This document shows positions 8,900 through 18,851 of a DNA stretch of 64,000 nt, piece by piece. A program made the position numbers and the translations under genes. The DNA comes from CAVXTT01 sp963764685 (lineage in GTDB: Bacteria; Bacteroidota; Ignavibacteria; Ignavibacteriales; Ignavibacteriaceae): the NCBI GenBank assembly GCA_963764685.1, contig CAVXTT010000012.1, forward strand, positions 1 through 64,000, written 5' to 3'. The notes under the pieces were generated by a model that worked only from the letters and a program-made list of their open reading frames with translations, searched no databases and had not been told where the DNA came from. Position 1 is the first letter of the stretch, and every line of letters begins with the position of its first letter.

Positions 8900-8999
8900 A
8901 ATATTTAATGGATTAAGATGATCTTTTATAAGAATAACGTGAATAATATTATTCCCGATAGTGAGAAATATATATGCTTTTCTTACTCTATAATTGATT

Positions 9000-9007
9000 T
9001 ATATTTG
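9000..9007 (+). promoter_or_regulatory. Candidate -7 element (TATATTTG) for the 9086 lipoprotein gene
   Basis: TATATTTG fits the Bacteroidota -7 consensus TAnnTTTG. It would start transcription about 70 nt before the ATG at 9086. The -33 partner is poor (CTTT rather than TTTG), so this is a weak call. Confidence 0.35.
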
Positions 9008-9085
9008 GCATTTATTATGTATAATATATTAAACCCAATACAATTTAATGTGTTCCCGTGTGATTAAGAAATAAATGGAGAAAGA

Positions 9086-9772
9086 ATGTTAAAAACCATT
9101 AATTACCTAATAATCGTTACCTCACTTTTATTAGTTTCCTGCGGCAAAGATGAAGAACCGCAGCCACAGACTGGCTCGCACAAAGTTACAGTAAAAAGTA
9201 CACAAAATGCTTCTAATTATTCATATTTGCTAGTTGAGGAAAATGATCAGGAATACTGGATAGCAGTTCCTCAGATGGAAATAAAACCAGGCGAGCAGCT
9301 GATCTTTACTAAAAGTCTGGAGATGTTAAATTTCCAAAGTCCTACTCTAAATAAAACTTTCGATAAAATCCTTTTTGTGGAAGATGCTGTTAAACCCTCA
9401 TCGGTGCAAAATATTCCTTCCCCGCATTCCCAGGTTAAATCTGCCGGGAAACAAAATATTAAAGTTACCCCTTTAGATAACGGCATTACAATCGAAAAGA
9501 TCTATGCTGATAAAGGAAAATTAGAAGGCAAAACAATTCTCATTAAAGGAGTAGTTACACGTTTTAATGAAAATATTATGGATAGGAACTGGATACATAT
9601 TCAGGATGGTACAGGCTCCGCAGAGGATTACGATCTGGTCATTACGACCCCGGATAGTGTTGCAGTAGGTAAGGAAATTGTTTTGGAAGGTAAAGTTGTA
9701 CTGAACCAGGATTTCGGATATGGGTATTCATATTCTGTTATGCTTGAAAACGGTAAGATAAAAGCAAGGTGA
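9086..9772 (+). CDS. Lipoprotein with OB-fold (nucleic-acid-binding-like) domain
   Basis: A 228-aa lipoprotein with a signal peptide ending in the lipobox LVSC (Cys20) and a GKDEEPQPQ linker. The N-terminal half (about 30-125) is beta-rich and describes a GxKxxVxxxxxxxNYSYLxVEE pattern. The C-terminal half (about 140-228) is an OB-fold, with VVTRFNENIMDRNWIHIQDG as the diagnostic core and VGKEIVLEGKVVLNQDFGYG near the end. Similar small exported OB-fold proteins are frequent in Bacteroidota and are often mis-annotated as DNA-binding; the ligand is unknown. GGAGAAAG 3 nt before the ATG is a good ribosome site. Transcription is divergent from 8899. Confidence 0.8.
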   Translation: MLKTINYLIIVTSLLLVSCGKDEEPQPQTGSHKVTVKSTQNASNYSYLLVEENDQEYWIAVPQMEIKPGEQLIFTKSLEMLNFQSPTLNKTFDKILFVEDAVKPSSVQNIPSPHSQVKSAGKQNIKVTPLDNGITIEKIYADKGKLEGKTILIKGVVTRFNENIMDRNWIHIQDGTGSAEDYDLVITTPDSVAVGKEIVLEGKVVLNQDFGYGYSYSVMLENGKIKAR

Positions 9773-9945
9773 CCAAAGATCTTTCTACTCTAAATGAGGG
9801 CTGTCCCTTGCAGATGATGTCCAGAAGGCCAATCTGGATATAAATTGCAGGCATTAGATTCATTGAATGGATTTATATGGAGGTGATAACAGTACACGAA
9901 TAACGGAATGTATAAATAAATTTTTATTTCTTTTTTTATTGAAAC

Positions 9946-10878
9946 TTAATTCATTTTCTTCTTTTGTTGAGGTTCAGCAAAAGCCCCTTCATCTCCATAT
10001 CTTAAAAATTTACTTGTAGGGATTATTCCTGAGCCGTACCGGTTAGCGTAGACCTGCGTAAACTCTGCACCAAGAAAAAGTATCTGGGCAGAATAATAAA
10101 CCCAGAGCAGGACTACAACCAATGAACCAGCTGCTCCATATGTTGAGCTCACAGTACTTGTACCCAGATAGTACCCAATAAGGAATTTACCTGCAATAAA
10201 TAATACGGTAGTAACAACGGCTCCAATTCTTACATCTTTCATTGTGATATGCACATCAGGAAGAACTTTATAAATCGTAGCAAAAAGTACAAACATTATT
10301 GCAAACGAAAGTACAATATTAATTACATCGAGCACCCAGAATGGAACAGGCAAAAAATTATTAGTCAAAAAAGTACTTAATGCCGTAATCCCTGCGCTGA
10401 TGATAAGTGAAACAAGCAGAAGAAAACCTGTTGCAATAACGAGTGCAAATGACTGGAACCTGTCTTTCAGGAATACTTTAATGAAATTCCTTCCCGGCTT
10501 CGGTTTTACTTTCCAGATCATATTAAGTGATTCCTGAAGATCTATAAAAATTAAAGTCGAGCCGAGGACTAATGCGATAAAGCTGGATACCAGGGCAATA
10601 ATCCCTGTTTCTGTATCACTGGAATTCTTAAGAGCCGTTTCCACAAGTTCTGCCCCCTCTTTCCCAATAAGACCGCTGATCTCGGTAACTATCTCACCCC
10701 GCGCAGCCTCAGGGCCGAATATCAGTCCGGCAACAGATATTATAATAACCAGTAAGGGAGAAAGTGAGAATATTGTATAAAATGACAGCGCTGCACCTAA
10801 TTTAGGTGCTTTATCATCCGACCATTTATCAAATACATCCTTTACAAAATTGAAAATACGCTTCATCTTTTCTTTCAT
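9946..10878 (-). CDS. YihY/BrkB family inner-membrane protein
   Basis: A polytopic protein of about 310 aa. The signature is near the N-terminus: DDKAPKLGAALSFYTIFSLS, followed by PLLVIIISVAGLIFG. About six hydrophobic segments follow, with the conserved Y-K-LP region (ATIYKVLPD) and a late GAAGSLVVVLLWVYYSAQI segment. This is the BrkB/YihY family, once described as ribonuclease BN; its transport or structural role is unresolved. The start at ATG 10878 is preferred to an in-frame GTG at 10896; neither has a strong ribosome site. The tail (QKKKMN) is basic and soluble. It is convergent with the 9086 gene. Confidence 0.9.
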   Translation of the reverse strand: MKEKMKRIFNFVKDVFDKWSDDKAPKLGAALSFYTIFSLSPLLVIIISVAGLIFGPEAARGEIVTEISGLIGKEGAELVETALKNSSDTETGIIALVSSFIALVLGSTLIFIDLQESLNMIWKVKPKPGRNFIKVFLKDRFQSFALVIATGFLLLVSLIISAGITALSTFLTNNFLPVPFWVLDVINIVLSFAIMFVLFATIYKVLPDVHITMKDVRIGAVVTTVLFIAGKFLIGYYLGTSTVSSTYGAAGSLVVVLLWVYYSAQILFLGAEFTQVYANRYGSGIIPTSKFLRYGDEGAFAEPQQKKKMN

Positions 10879-11020
10879 ATTTATTCTTTTTCGCACAATT
10901 TAATTCATTTATTATCCTTATATAGAGAGTTGAATCAATTAAGGTTACACCTCTCTGCTTGCTCACAATGATATACATTGACTTGAATTATTATTAGAAG
11001 ATCTATAAACCCAGCGTACG

Positions 11021-12745
11021 ATGTGCCAATTTTTTAAATATTTTATATCGGGAGCATTCATACTTGTTTTAACTTCTCCCGTGTTCTCTCAGACGACAAG
11101 ACCTGTAGGTCTCGATACTATTCAGAATAATGATGAGGCATATCATCAATATGATGGAAAGATTATAGATAAAATTGAAATTCACGTAATCGATATTTCA
11201 GAAGTCTCGATTGATAATAAAGAAAAATTTGACACTTCCTGGTTGTATAAAGCTGCAAACACTCTTCACATAAAAACCAAAGACTGGGTAGTACGCGAGT
11301 GGCTCTTATTTTCAGAAGGTGATAAATTTGAATCAAAACTAATTGAGGAAAGTGAAAGGCTTCTTAGAAATTCAGGTGCGTTTGTAGACGCCCTTATAAA
11401 GGTTGTGCCAAAATCGGATGACGCAGTTGATCTTATTGTTTTAGCTCAGGACAAATGGACATTCACACTTAACCTTTCATACAGTACTGTTAATGAGTCA
11501 TATCTTGGAATAAAGGATGATAATGTACTAGGTTTTGGGCATAATATCGATGCCTCTGTTACGCATAATCAGGATAAAAATATCGGAACGGGGCTGAGAG
11601 GAAGTTATACGGGAAATAATATTGCGGGAAGTTATATAAACGGAGAAATACACCTGGAGACAAATAAGAAAACGGATATTCAATCCCTGAACTTTTCCCG
11701 CCCTTTTATATCCAATGAAATAGATTGGGCTGGAGGTATTAGCGTAACCCGTGAAAGTAACAAACTGTCAATCCTCCAAAATAACGCCTCACTGCTGCTG
11801 CCATATAAGATACACATATATGACCTATGGATCGGAAGATCCTTTCCCGTCTGGTTCGGTTCTGAAACATTCAGAAACAATACCCGGATTATTTTTTCGG
11901 GACGTTTCAATAAAATAGAACATACAGAAAAGCCCGATGAATTATTCGGCGTAAATGATCTGTTTACAAATAGTAATTTGTATCTAATAAAAGGCGGAAT
12001 AATCAACAGGAGGTTCTACGAAGATTCTTTCATTGAAGGTTTTGGACGCACTGAAGACGTGCCTATTGGTGGTTTAATTGATGTCACTTTTGGTACAGAT
12101 AAAAGAGAAGAAATTTCGCGGGTGTACACTGCAGTAAAAGGAATACTTTCAAGACGAATTGAAAATTTCGGATATGCTTCACTCCTTGTCGAAATAGGCG
12201 CTTTCAAAAACAGGGGTGTACTGGAACAATCGGTTTTTAATTTTAATTTTCTATATCATTCCCCTCTCATTAAAACAGGCAGTTGGAAGCAGCGCTTTTT
12301 TCTGCTAACTGATTACCTTTTAGGTTTCAACAGATTCGAAGGAGAACAAATATACCTTAATCAGAAAACAGGGTTAAGGGGTATAAACGAAATAACTTTA
12401 TTCGGCTCAAAAAGAGCTGTTTTAAACATCGAGGACAGATTATTTAGTCCCTTCTCACTTTGGGGCTTTGGATTCGGCGCCAGCGGCTTTATAGATATGG
12501 GTCTGTTAAGCGGCGAGGGACAAAGCCTTGTTTCCAGCAGGCTGTATCAGGCGTATGGATTTACTTTCAGAATCACCAACGAATCTATAGCCAGAGCACA
12601 ATTTGCAGTAGGTCTGGTTTACAATAATTACCTCCCTACCCAGGAGTCGGGCGGCGTTTCTTTGATTTTCTCTGCGAATTTTCTTATGGGGATACGTAAT
12701 TTCGAGTTCCTTCGTCCATATGTCTTCGGATTCAAAGAGAATTAA
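11021..12745 (+). CDS. Outer-membrane protein with POTRA-like domain and C-terminal beta-barrel
   Basis: A 574-aa exported protein with a signal peptide ending at about PVFSQ (residue 23-24). Residues about 45-150 form a POTRA-like unit: IIDKIEIHVIDI, then WVVREWLLFSEGDKF, LIEESERLLRNSGAF and VVPKSDDAVDLIVLAQDKW. From about 160 to the end alternating strands form a barrel (DDNVLGFGHNIDASVTH, FGFGASGFIDMGLL, FLMGIRNFEFLRPYVFGF). This is the Omp85/BamA-like surface antigen layout with few POTRA repeats. It is shorter than BamA (about 800 aa), so it is not the main insertase. The Sel1 gene follows 35 nt downstream. Confidence 0.8.
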   Translation: MCQFFKYFISGAFILVLTSPVFSQTTRPVGLDTIQNNDEAYHQYDGKIIDKIEIHVIDISEVSIDNKEKFDTSWLYKAANTLHIKTKDWVVREWLLFSEGDKFESKLIEESERLLRNSGAFVDALIKVVPKSDDAVDLIVLAQDKWTFTLNLSYSTVNESYLGIKDDNVLGFGHNIDASVTHNQDKNIGTGLRGSYTGNNIAGSYINGEIHLETNKKTDIQSLNFSRPFISNEIDWAGGISVTRESNKLSILQNNASLLLPYKIHIYDLWIGRSFPVWFGSETFRNNTRIIFSGRFNKIEHTEKPDELFGVNDLFTNSNLYLIKGGIINRRFYEDSFIEGFGRTEDVPIGGLIDVTFGTDKREEISRVYTAVKGILSRRIENFGYASLLVEIGAFKNRGVLEQSVFNFNFLYHSPLIKTGSWKQRFFLLTDYLLGFNRFEGEQIYLNQKTGLRGINEITLFGSKRAVLNIEDRLFSPFSLWGFGFGASGFIDMGLLSGEGQSLVSSRLYQAYGFTFRITNESIARAQFAVGLVYNNYLPTQESGGVSLIFSANFLMGIRNFEFLRPYVFGFKEN

Positions 12746-12780
12746 CTTTTCTTATATACCTGCCGGCATTAAATTGCTTT

Positions 12781-14293
12781 ATGAAAATAAAATTATATTT
12801 TCCATGTATAATACTGCTTATTGTCTCATCAATTAGCGGTCAATTTACCCTTGCCCAGGATTCGACGGTTAGTCTTGCATTTAAGAAAGGTCGTTTTACA
12901 ACCTCTTACCCTTTGTTCTATACCCCGGATCTGTCATACCAGTTGAAACAGCGTTTCCAATTAATTAAGATGGCAAATTCAGGTGACCCTCTTGCCCAGC
13001 ACGAATTAGGTTTAAGATATCTGCAGGGGCTTGATATGCCTTCGGATACGGTAAAGGCGGCAGAATGGATTATGAAAGCAGCATTGCAGGACCTCCCGTC
13101 AGCGTGTTATAATTATGCAATATTGTTACTGAACGGATGGGGAGTTCCATGGAATCCATTTGAAGCATTCGTAAATTTTAAAAAAGCTGCAGAAGCCGGC
13201 ATGGCGCAGGCTCAATATATAACAGGGAGTACTTTATCTGGAAAATCTCATTGTAAGGAAGGACATAAATGCTTCAGTTAAATGGCTTAAGAAAGCCAGT
13301 GCTCAGGATTATGAACCTGCGAAGGAAACACTTAAGGAATTAGGATTGGAACAAGGGATTGATACTTCCAAATCACAAATTGCAGGGAAAGCTCCGCTTA
13401 ACAATAACTCCCCCCTCGTATTTATAGATTTCGATATCGACAGCAGCTCTAATAAAGAAATATCAGAATCTGATCTCACCGGGGCGCTCCCGCTTTCCGG
13501 AAATGAAGAACTCATAAGTGGAATTACCTCTCCCGATTCATCTTACAATCTTGAACAATCAGATCTTTCCATTTTAGAAGAAACTGCAGAAGCAGGTTCA
13601 CCTGAAGCATTAACAATGCTGGGATTTCTTTATGAAAATGGTAAATATGTAAAGAAGAATATAATACGTGCAGGGAATTATTATTTCAGGGCGGCAAAGC
13701 TCGACTCCAGGAACGGCGCTTATCTACTTTGGAAATTGAATAATTCTTATCAGCTGTATAAAGAACTCGAAAAGGATGTGAAGAAAAATGATCCTGAAGC
13801 TATGTTTCTCCTATATGGATTAAAGTCCTTTAATTTAACGGATGTTATCTCTGAATCTGCTGCAAAAGAATTATTATTTAAGGCGGCAGCGCAGGGATTA
13901 GAGAGTGCTGTTGTCGAGACCGGTATAAGTATATATTCCGGGAAATATAAGGAATTCGATCAGAAACAGGGAATCGAAATATTAAGGAAAAAGATGCTTG
14001 ACGGAAACCTGTATGCAGAGGAACGTTATATCTCAATCAGAATAATTGATTCCTTGGCAATCACACCGGCTGAAATAGAAAGATTGTTTGTCTGTTCCTC
14101 AAAAGGTTCAATTATTGCTGAGACGCTTCTTGGCGTCTGTTACAAGGAAGGACTTGCTGTCCGTCGGGATACCGGAGCAGCAGTAAAATATTTCAGACGT
14201 GCAGCTCAGCGCGGCAGCACTTTTGCCTTTGAACAGTTGAAAGGGCTTCATAACAGTCTTAGACCTGCAGACGATATATTCTCTGTAAATTAG
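12781..14293 (+). CDS. Sel1/TPR-like repeat secreted protein, frameshifted once
   Basis: A signal peptide (MKIKLYFPCIILLIVSSISG) leads into SEL1-type solenoid repeats, such as DPLAQHELGLRYLQGLD, LPSACYNYAILLLNGWG, SPEALTMLGFLYENGKY and SIIAETLLGVCYKEGLAV. These are alpha-helical scaffolds for protein-protein contacts. The first frame stops at 13281, but from about 13230 the +1 frame continues the repeat smoothly (LYLENLIVRKDINASVKWL and on through KASAQDYEPAKETL) into the long ORF ending at 14293. So this is one gene of about 504 aa with a one-base shift at about 13227-13235. It lies 35 nt after the barrel-protein gene and may act with it; this is inference. Confidence 0.8.
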
Positions 14294-14431
14294 GTCGTTT
14301 CACCGTCTGTATAATTATTCTTCCGGACAGACATTCAAAGGGGTTATATCATTTTGTATAAAAATTTGTTCCTCCGTTATTTTATATTTAATTGCAGTAG
14401 TTCTATAAGTAATAAAATCTATTAAAGAATA

Positions 14432-15586
14432 ATGTTATCAAAACTCCCTCAGACAGGACTCAGTATTTTTGCAGTAATGTCCAAACTGGCTGCAGATTAT
14501 AATGCTTTAAATCTGTCACAGGGATTTCCTGATTTCAATTGTTCCGATGAACTCATACAGCTTGTTTCTGATTTCCAGAAGGGGGGATTTAATCAATATG
14601 CTCCTATGCCGGGAGTACCTCTCCTTCGCGTGAGGATTTCGAAGAAGATTGCTGGTATAAGCGGTCATAGTTATAACCCGGAATCTGAGATTACTGTAAC
14701 CGCAGGAGCGACCCAGGCTTTATATTCCGCAATAACCTGTCTAGTTAACCGGGGAGATGAAGTAATAATCTTTGAACCGGCATATGATTCTTACGCCCCC
14801 GCTGTCATACTGAACGGTGGAATACCTGTCTTTATTCCGCTAAGCGGTCCCGGTTATAAATTAGATTTTAACAGACTTAAGTCTTCAATTAACAATAAAA
14901 CAAAAGCTGTAATTCTTAATTCTCCTCATAATCCAACCGGTACCGTAATTACCGAAGAAGACCTGGAATGTCTTGAGGAGATTGCTGTCAACTCCAATAT
15001 ATATTTCATCAGCGACGAAGTTTATGAACATATTACATTCGATGACAGAAAACATTTAAGCATTGCCGGATCGGAAATACTACGGGGGAGAAGTTTTGTG
15101 ATATCTTCTTTCGGCAAGACATTTCATACAACGGGATGGAAAATAGGATATTGCTGTGCACCGGAATCCCTGATGTCGGAATTCCGTAAGATACATCAGT
15201 TCATCGTTTTTGCTGTTAATACACCAATCCAATATGCATATGCCGAATACCTTAAAAAACAGGATCATTACCTGAGTCTTAATAAATTCTATCAGAAGAA
15301 AAGAGATATATTTTTAGATGGTATCAATGGATCAGCATTCAAATATATACCTGCTGAAGGAACATATTTCCAGCTTCTGGATTATTCAGATATTTCTGAA
15401 TTGAACGATATGGAATATGCCCTGTCATTAATTAAAGTACACGGGATAGCTGTTATTCCCCTTTCTCCGTTTTATTCAAATGAATCTAAATACAATGGGA
15501 GGATCGTTCGTATCTGCTTTGCAAAAAAAGATGAGGTACTTGTTAAATCTGCTGAGATATTTAGTAATATCCGGATAAAGAAATGA
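14432..15586 (+). CDS. PLP-dependent aminotransferase, class I/II (methionine aminotransferase-like)
   Basis: A 384-aa fold-type I aminotransferase. The start is MLSKLPQTGLSIFAVMSKLA, then NLSQGFPDF. Cofactor and substrate motifs are TAGATQALY (about 95), NSPHNPTG (about 165), SDEVYEH (about 196) and SSFGKTFHTTGWKIGY with the PLP lysine at about 229. Near the C-terminus is the substrate-carboxylate arginine region RIVRICFAKK. The pattern is nearest the YbdL/kynurenine-aminotransferase group, which uses methionine and aromatic amino acids; exact specificity is inferred. A monocistronic unit is likely, since the next gene is convergent and separated by a repeat-bearing gap. Confidence 0.9.
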   Translation: MLSKLPQTGLSIFAVMSKLAADYNALNLSQGFPDFNCSDELIQLVSDFQKGGFNQYAPMPGVPLLRVRISKKIAGISGHSYNPESEITVTAGATQALYSAITCLVNRGDEVIIFEPAYDSYAPAVILNGGIPVFIPLSGPGYKLDFNRLKSSINNKTKAVILNSPHNPTGTVITEEDLECLEEIAVNSNIYFISDEVYEHITFDDRKHLSIAGSEILRGRSFVISSFGKTFHTTGWKIGYCCAPESLMSEFRKIHQFIVFAVNTPIQYAYAEYLKKQDHYLSLNKFYQKKRDIFLDGINGSAFKYIPAEGTYFQLLDYSDISELNDMEYALSLIKVHGIAVIPLSPFYSNESKYNGRIVRICFAKKDEVLVKSAEIFSNIRIKK

Positions 15587-15803
15587 AATTTTTATAAAAA
15601 GTTCGATGGTACGATAGTTCGATAGTGCAAAAATGTAAGGAACGCTCAGTGAGCGTTCCGTTATAGGCACCCCACCCTACCCCAAGCTAGCTTTCCGTTA
15701 CGGGTACCCACCCCATATAGCGTTCCCGTTGAGTCACTCTCCCTGAATGGCGTTCCGCTTTGGGCACAGGTGACGCTACGGGCACGTGAAAGATAAGATT
15801 ACG
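15587..15803. repeat. Degenerate intergenic repeats with a 10-bp perfect palindrome
   Basis: At 15639-15659 the arms GGAACGCTCA and TGAGCGTTCC flank a single G, a perfect inverted repeat. Downstream the words GCGTTCC, GTTCCGTT, TTCCGTTACGGGTACC, GCGTTCCCGTT, GCGTTCCGC and GGGCAC recur with irregular spacing to 15790. At 15601-15628 GTTCGAT/GATAGTTCGATAG repeat. The segment separates convergent genes and may act as a terminator for both. Confidence 0.6.
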
Positions 15804-17036
15804 TTAATCGTTTTGAAGCACACCTGATTCAACTACCGGATCGTTTACTTTTTTAAGCAGAAGCATCCCTGTTATAAAGAAGAATCCTATCGATATAATT
15901 GCAATCCTTTGACTTCCTGTGAGATAACTGACCATCCCGAATACTAGTGGGCCTATAACGGCGGAACTCTTCCCGAAGAAAGAATAAAACCCGAAGAACT
16001 CAGTCTTCCTTTCCGGTGGTGTCAGTTTGGACATCAAGCTTCTGCTGGTCGACTGGCTTGAGCCCATTGCAGTACCTGCGAGTAAGCCCACAATGTAGAA
16101 TAATGATTTATCCTCTATAAAATAAGCCAGCAGAATTGTAAGGAGCCAGATGAATAGAGATATCATTATTGTTTTTTTCTGTCCTATAGAGTCTGCAAGT
16201 ATACCTAAAATTACTGATCCGGCAACGGCTGTGGTCTGGACAGTGATAAAAAAGATAAGCAGCTCAGTCTCTCCGAATCCCAGTGTTGTGCTTGCATAGT
16301 TTCCTGCAAAAAATATAACTGTGTTCACTCCTTCAATGTAAAAGAAATATGCCAGAAGGAACATTGCCAGGTTTTTATAATTTTTAAGGTGGCTTATTGT
16401 TGACCAGACCCTGGTTATTCCGATAGAAATATAAGACTTAGTGTGCAGCGTACTTTTTCTTTTATCCTTAAGAAAGAAAAACAAGGGAAGCGAAAACAGC
16501 AAAAAGAAAACTGCAGCAACAGGAAATGTCTCCCGTATCATTTCTGATTGTATGAACGGAAATACTATTCCGAGGGTTGCAAGTGATCCCAGATATCCCA
16601 TTGCATATCCATATCCGCTTACACGTCCGTAATTCTTGGGTACGGTGATTTCAGGAAGGAAGGCATCATAAAATACCAGTCCTGCTTCGAAGCCAATATT
16701 AGCCAGGACAAAAAATAATATACCGGATAAAATTTCCCCTCTCCCTACGAAATAAAGCAGAGAAGTAAAAATAATACACAAAAGGGTAAAGAAAAGAAGA
16801 AATCTTTTTTTGCCGGCAGCGAAATCAGCGATGGCTCCAAGAACAGGTGAAATTATTGCAGTTACTATCATAGCTATGCTTGTTGCTATGCTCCAGTATA
16901 GATCCCCTACAGGAGCACCCATAGCTACAGTTTTTTTGAAATGGACTGCATAAAGGAAAGTAACAACAACAATTGAGAAAGATGTATTTGCAAAATCAAA
17001 GAGAGTCCATATAAAGATTTTCCCCTTATCCCTCAT
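15804..17036 (-). CDS. MFS transporter, UMF1 (Vacuole effluxer Atg22-like) family
   Basis: A 410-aa permease with about 12 transmembrane segments. The opening KIFIWTLFDFANTSFSIVVV is diagnostic for the UMF1 family, whose eukaryotic member Atg22 exports amino acids from vacuoles; bacterial substrates are unknown. The mid-loop GYAMGYLGSLATL and the second-half motif GSVILGILADSIGQKK (MFS loop 8-9 type) are visible. ATG overlaps the nusB TGA by 4 nt, so the two are coupled. The stop sits close to the repeat region shared with the convergent aminotransferase gene. No energy-coupling residues can be assigned from sequence alone. Confidence 0.88.
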   Translation of the reverse strand: MRDKGKIFIWTLFDFANTSFSIVVVTFLYAVHFKKTVAMGAPVGDLYWSIATSIAMIVTAIISPVLGAIADFAAGKKRFLLFFTLLCIIFTSLLYFVGRGEILSGILFFVLANIGFEAGLVFYDAFLPEITVPKNYGRVSGYGYAMGYLGSLATLGIVFPFIQSEMIRETFPVAAVFFLLFSLPLFFFLKDKRKSTLHTKSYISIGITRVWSTISHLKNYKNLAMFLLAYFFYIEGVNTVIFFAGNYASTTLGFGETELLIFFITVQTTAVAGSVILGILADSIGQKKTIMISLFIWLLTILLAYFIEDKSLFYIVGLLAGTAMGSSQSTSRSLMSKLTPPERKTEFFGFYSFFGKSSAVIGPLVFGMVSYLTGSQRIAIISIGFFFITGMLLLKKVNDPVVESGVLQND

Positions 17037-17524
17037 TCAGATTTCTTCCTGGAATTCGTTTTTGAAATTGTCTCATCTACAAGACCTCTTCCTGTCTTTT
17101 TCAACTCCCCATTTTCTTTTAATTCAGATAGTACTGCATCGAGGATCCCATTAATAAATTTACCGCTTCCGGCTGTACTGTACAGCTTTGCTATTTCAAT
17201 TGATTCATTTATGGAAACTTTGGGGGGTATATCGGAAAAATATATTATTTCGCATATTCCCATTCTTAGCAGTATTTTATCAATCAGGGCTATCCTGTTC
17301 ATCTCCCAGTTATCCACCCTTTTTTTAATGATCTCATCCAAAGACTTCTTATGAATAATTACCCTGTTAACGAGATTATCTGCGAACTCCCGCTCGGCGG
17401 GATCACTCACTTCACTTAGAATTCCGTCCATTAAAGCCTGAAGAGCATCCTTATTCATTTCCTGGGCATAAAGTATCTGCAGGACTTTCTCTCTTACAAA
17501 TCTTCTTCTAAAAACCTGAGACAT
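17033..17524 (-). CDS. nusB: Transcription antitermination factor NusB
   Basis: A 163-aa NusB. The all-helical family is recognised by RRRFVREKVLQILYAQEMN at the N-terminus, DNLVNRVIIHKKSLDEII in the middle and the C-terminal PPKVSINESIEIAKLYSTAGSGKFINGILDAVL. NusB binds boxA RNA with NusE/S10 and promotes antitermination, mainly of rRNA operons. The charged C-terminal extension (GLVDETISKTNSRKKSE) is slightly longer than usual. It is followed with a 4-nt overlap by the UMF1 transporter, an unusual partner that probably only shares the transcript. Confidence 0.95.
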   Translation of the reverse strand: MSQVFRRRFVREKVLQILYAQEMNKDALQALMDGILSEVSDPAEREFADNLVNRVIIHKKSLDEIIKKRVDNWEMNRIALIDKILLRMGICEIIYFSDIPPKVSINESIEIAKLYSTAGSGKFINGILDAVLSELKENGELKKTGRGLVDETISKTNSRKKSE

Positions 17525-17600
17525 AATAACTAAAAGAACATACTTATTAAATTTCTTAAAAATAACAATTTTTATGATGAGGGGCTATTATAGAAGGCCT

Positions 17601-18611
17601 TTATAATGCAAAAAGCCAGAAAACAACCAGTCCGATACTTTCACGCAGGTTATAATAGAGACTGTCTTTTTCATTTAAATTAAGCGTTGATCCTGCAAGA
17701 TCGGCACGCACATTATAAAATTTGGTAATCTCGCTAATCCGGGGAAGATGATAATTATCGGAAATAATTACAACATTGTACTTATCGCTTAGCGGTAAAA
17801 GTCTTTCCTTAATAAACTTCACCTGTTCAGCTGTTGATGTAGTCTTTTCCTCATAAAAAATATCTTCAGGAGCGATTCCTTTGTTCATAATGTATTTAAA
17901 AGCAACTTCGGCTTCTGTCAATTCACCCGGAGCATTTGAACCTGTCAATTGTACTTTCTGGAGATAACCCCGTTGATAAAGTTCCACTGCTTTGTCCAGA
18001 CGGGATATAAGTGTAGGGCTTGGCTTATCGTGGCTCCATACAGCTGCCCCGAGCACAACACCGATATTTTGAATTTCCGATCTGGTTACAGGAGTATTAA
18101 CGTCCTTTCTGGAAAAAAAGTAACTGAATGCCAGAAGCAATACAATAATGAACAAAGAGTTACCTGCGGCTTTCAAATGTAAAAAACGATCGCGGTCTCT
18201 TAATCTGGAAAAGACAACAGAGATTGCAGTAAATTGGCATAATTGGAACAGAACATACAAAAGCACCATCAGGATGTCAGCAAAAGGATGATTAAAAAGA
18301 AAATACTGAGGGAAAGGAATATCAACCAATTTGAGAATAACCGTCAACATTAAAAATACTGACGTCATAATTACATAGAAACCTGCTCCCTTTACTTTTG
18401 TTCTCCTGCCAGACGCGATGATCAGTCCTGCAATAAGTACAGCTGTAAAAAACAGATTGAGAAAATTGCCGATACTAAAAGTAAACTCACCTAAGGAAAG
18501 GCCGTGATTATTGTATTTTGAGTAATACAGAAATAAAAGGTTCAGGAGGCTGATTATGATGAGAAAAACTATAAATGCAGTATTATGCTTGTTCCTTTTT
18601 GGGGAAACCAT
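17601..18611 (-). CDS. YdcF/SanA-like (DUF218) membrane protein
   Basis: A 336-aa protein whose N-terminal half has about five hydrophobic segments (residues 13-30, 45-62, 73-92, 105-130, 148-165). It ends with a DUF218 domain: IGVVLGAAVWSHDKPSPTL, LDKAVELYQRGYLQKVQLTG, EAEVAFKYIMNKGIAPEDIF, and the conserved STAEQVKFIKERL with a VVIISDNYHLPR segment. DUF218 proteins (SanA, YdcF, ElyC) act in envelope processes such as peptidoglycan and lipid-carrier metabolism. The catalytic activity here is not known. The gene stands alone, 76 nt upstream of nusB, and both are on the minus strand. Confidence 0.88.
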   Translation of the reverse strand: MVSPKRNKHNTAFIVFLIIISLLNLLFLYYSKYNNHGLSLGEFTFSIGNFLNLFFTAVLIAGLIIASGRRTKVKGAGFYVIMTSVFLMLTVILKLVDIPFPQYFLFNHPFADILMVLLYVLFQLCQFTAISVVFSRLRDRDRFLHLKAAGNSLFIIVLLLAFSYFFSRKDVNTPVTRSEIQNIGVVLGAAVWSHDKPSPTLISRLDKAVELYQRGYLQKVQLTGSNAPGELTEAEVAFKYIMNKGIAPEDIFYEEKTTSTAEQVKFIKERLLPLSDKYNVVIISDNYHLPRISEITKFYNVRADLAGSTLNLNEKDSLYYNLRESIGLVVFWLFAL

Positions 18612-18851
18612 ATTAGATTTTATTCACTTTATTCCTAAATCGGAGTTAATCTCAAACAATCTTAAAAGAACTGAGGAGATCAAATTCAACTTAGAAATAA
18701 AATCTTAAAAAATAAAGACTGGCTGGTATAAGAGGGCCAATATTTCGCTCATATGTTTTTTTGTACCCATATATTAAAGGTATTCAGATTATGCAATAAA
18801 AAATCAAATCAGGGAACCTGATACAGAATTCCAATTATAAAAGTTTAATAT

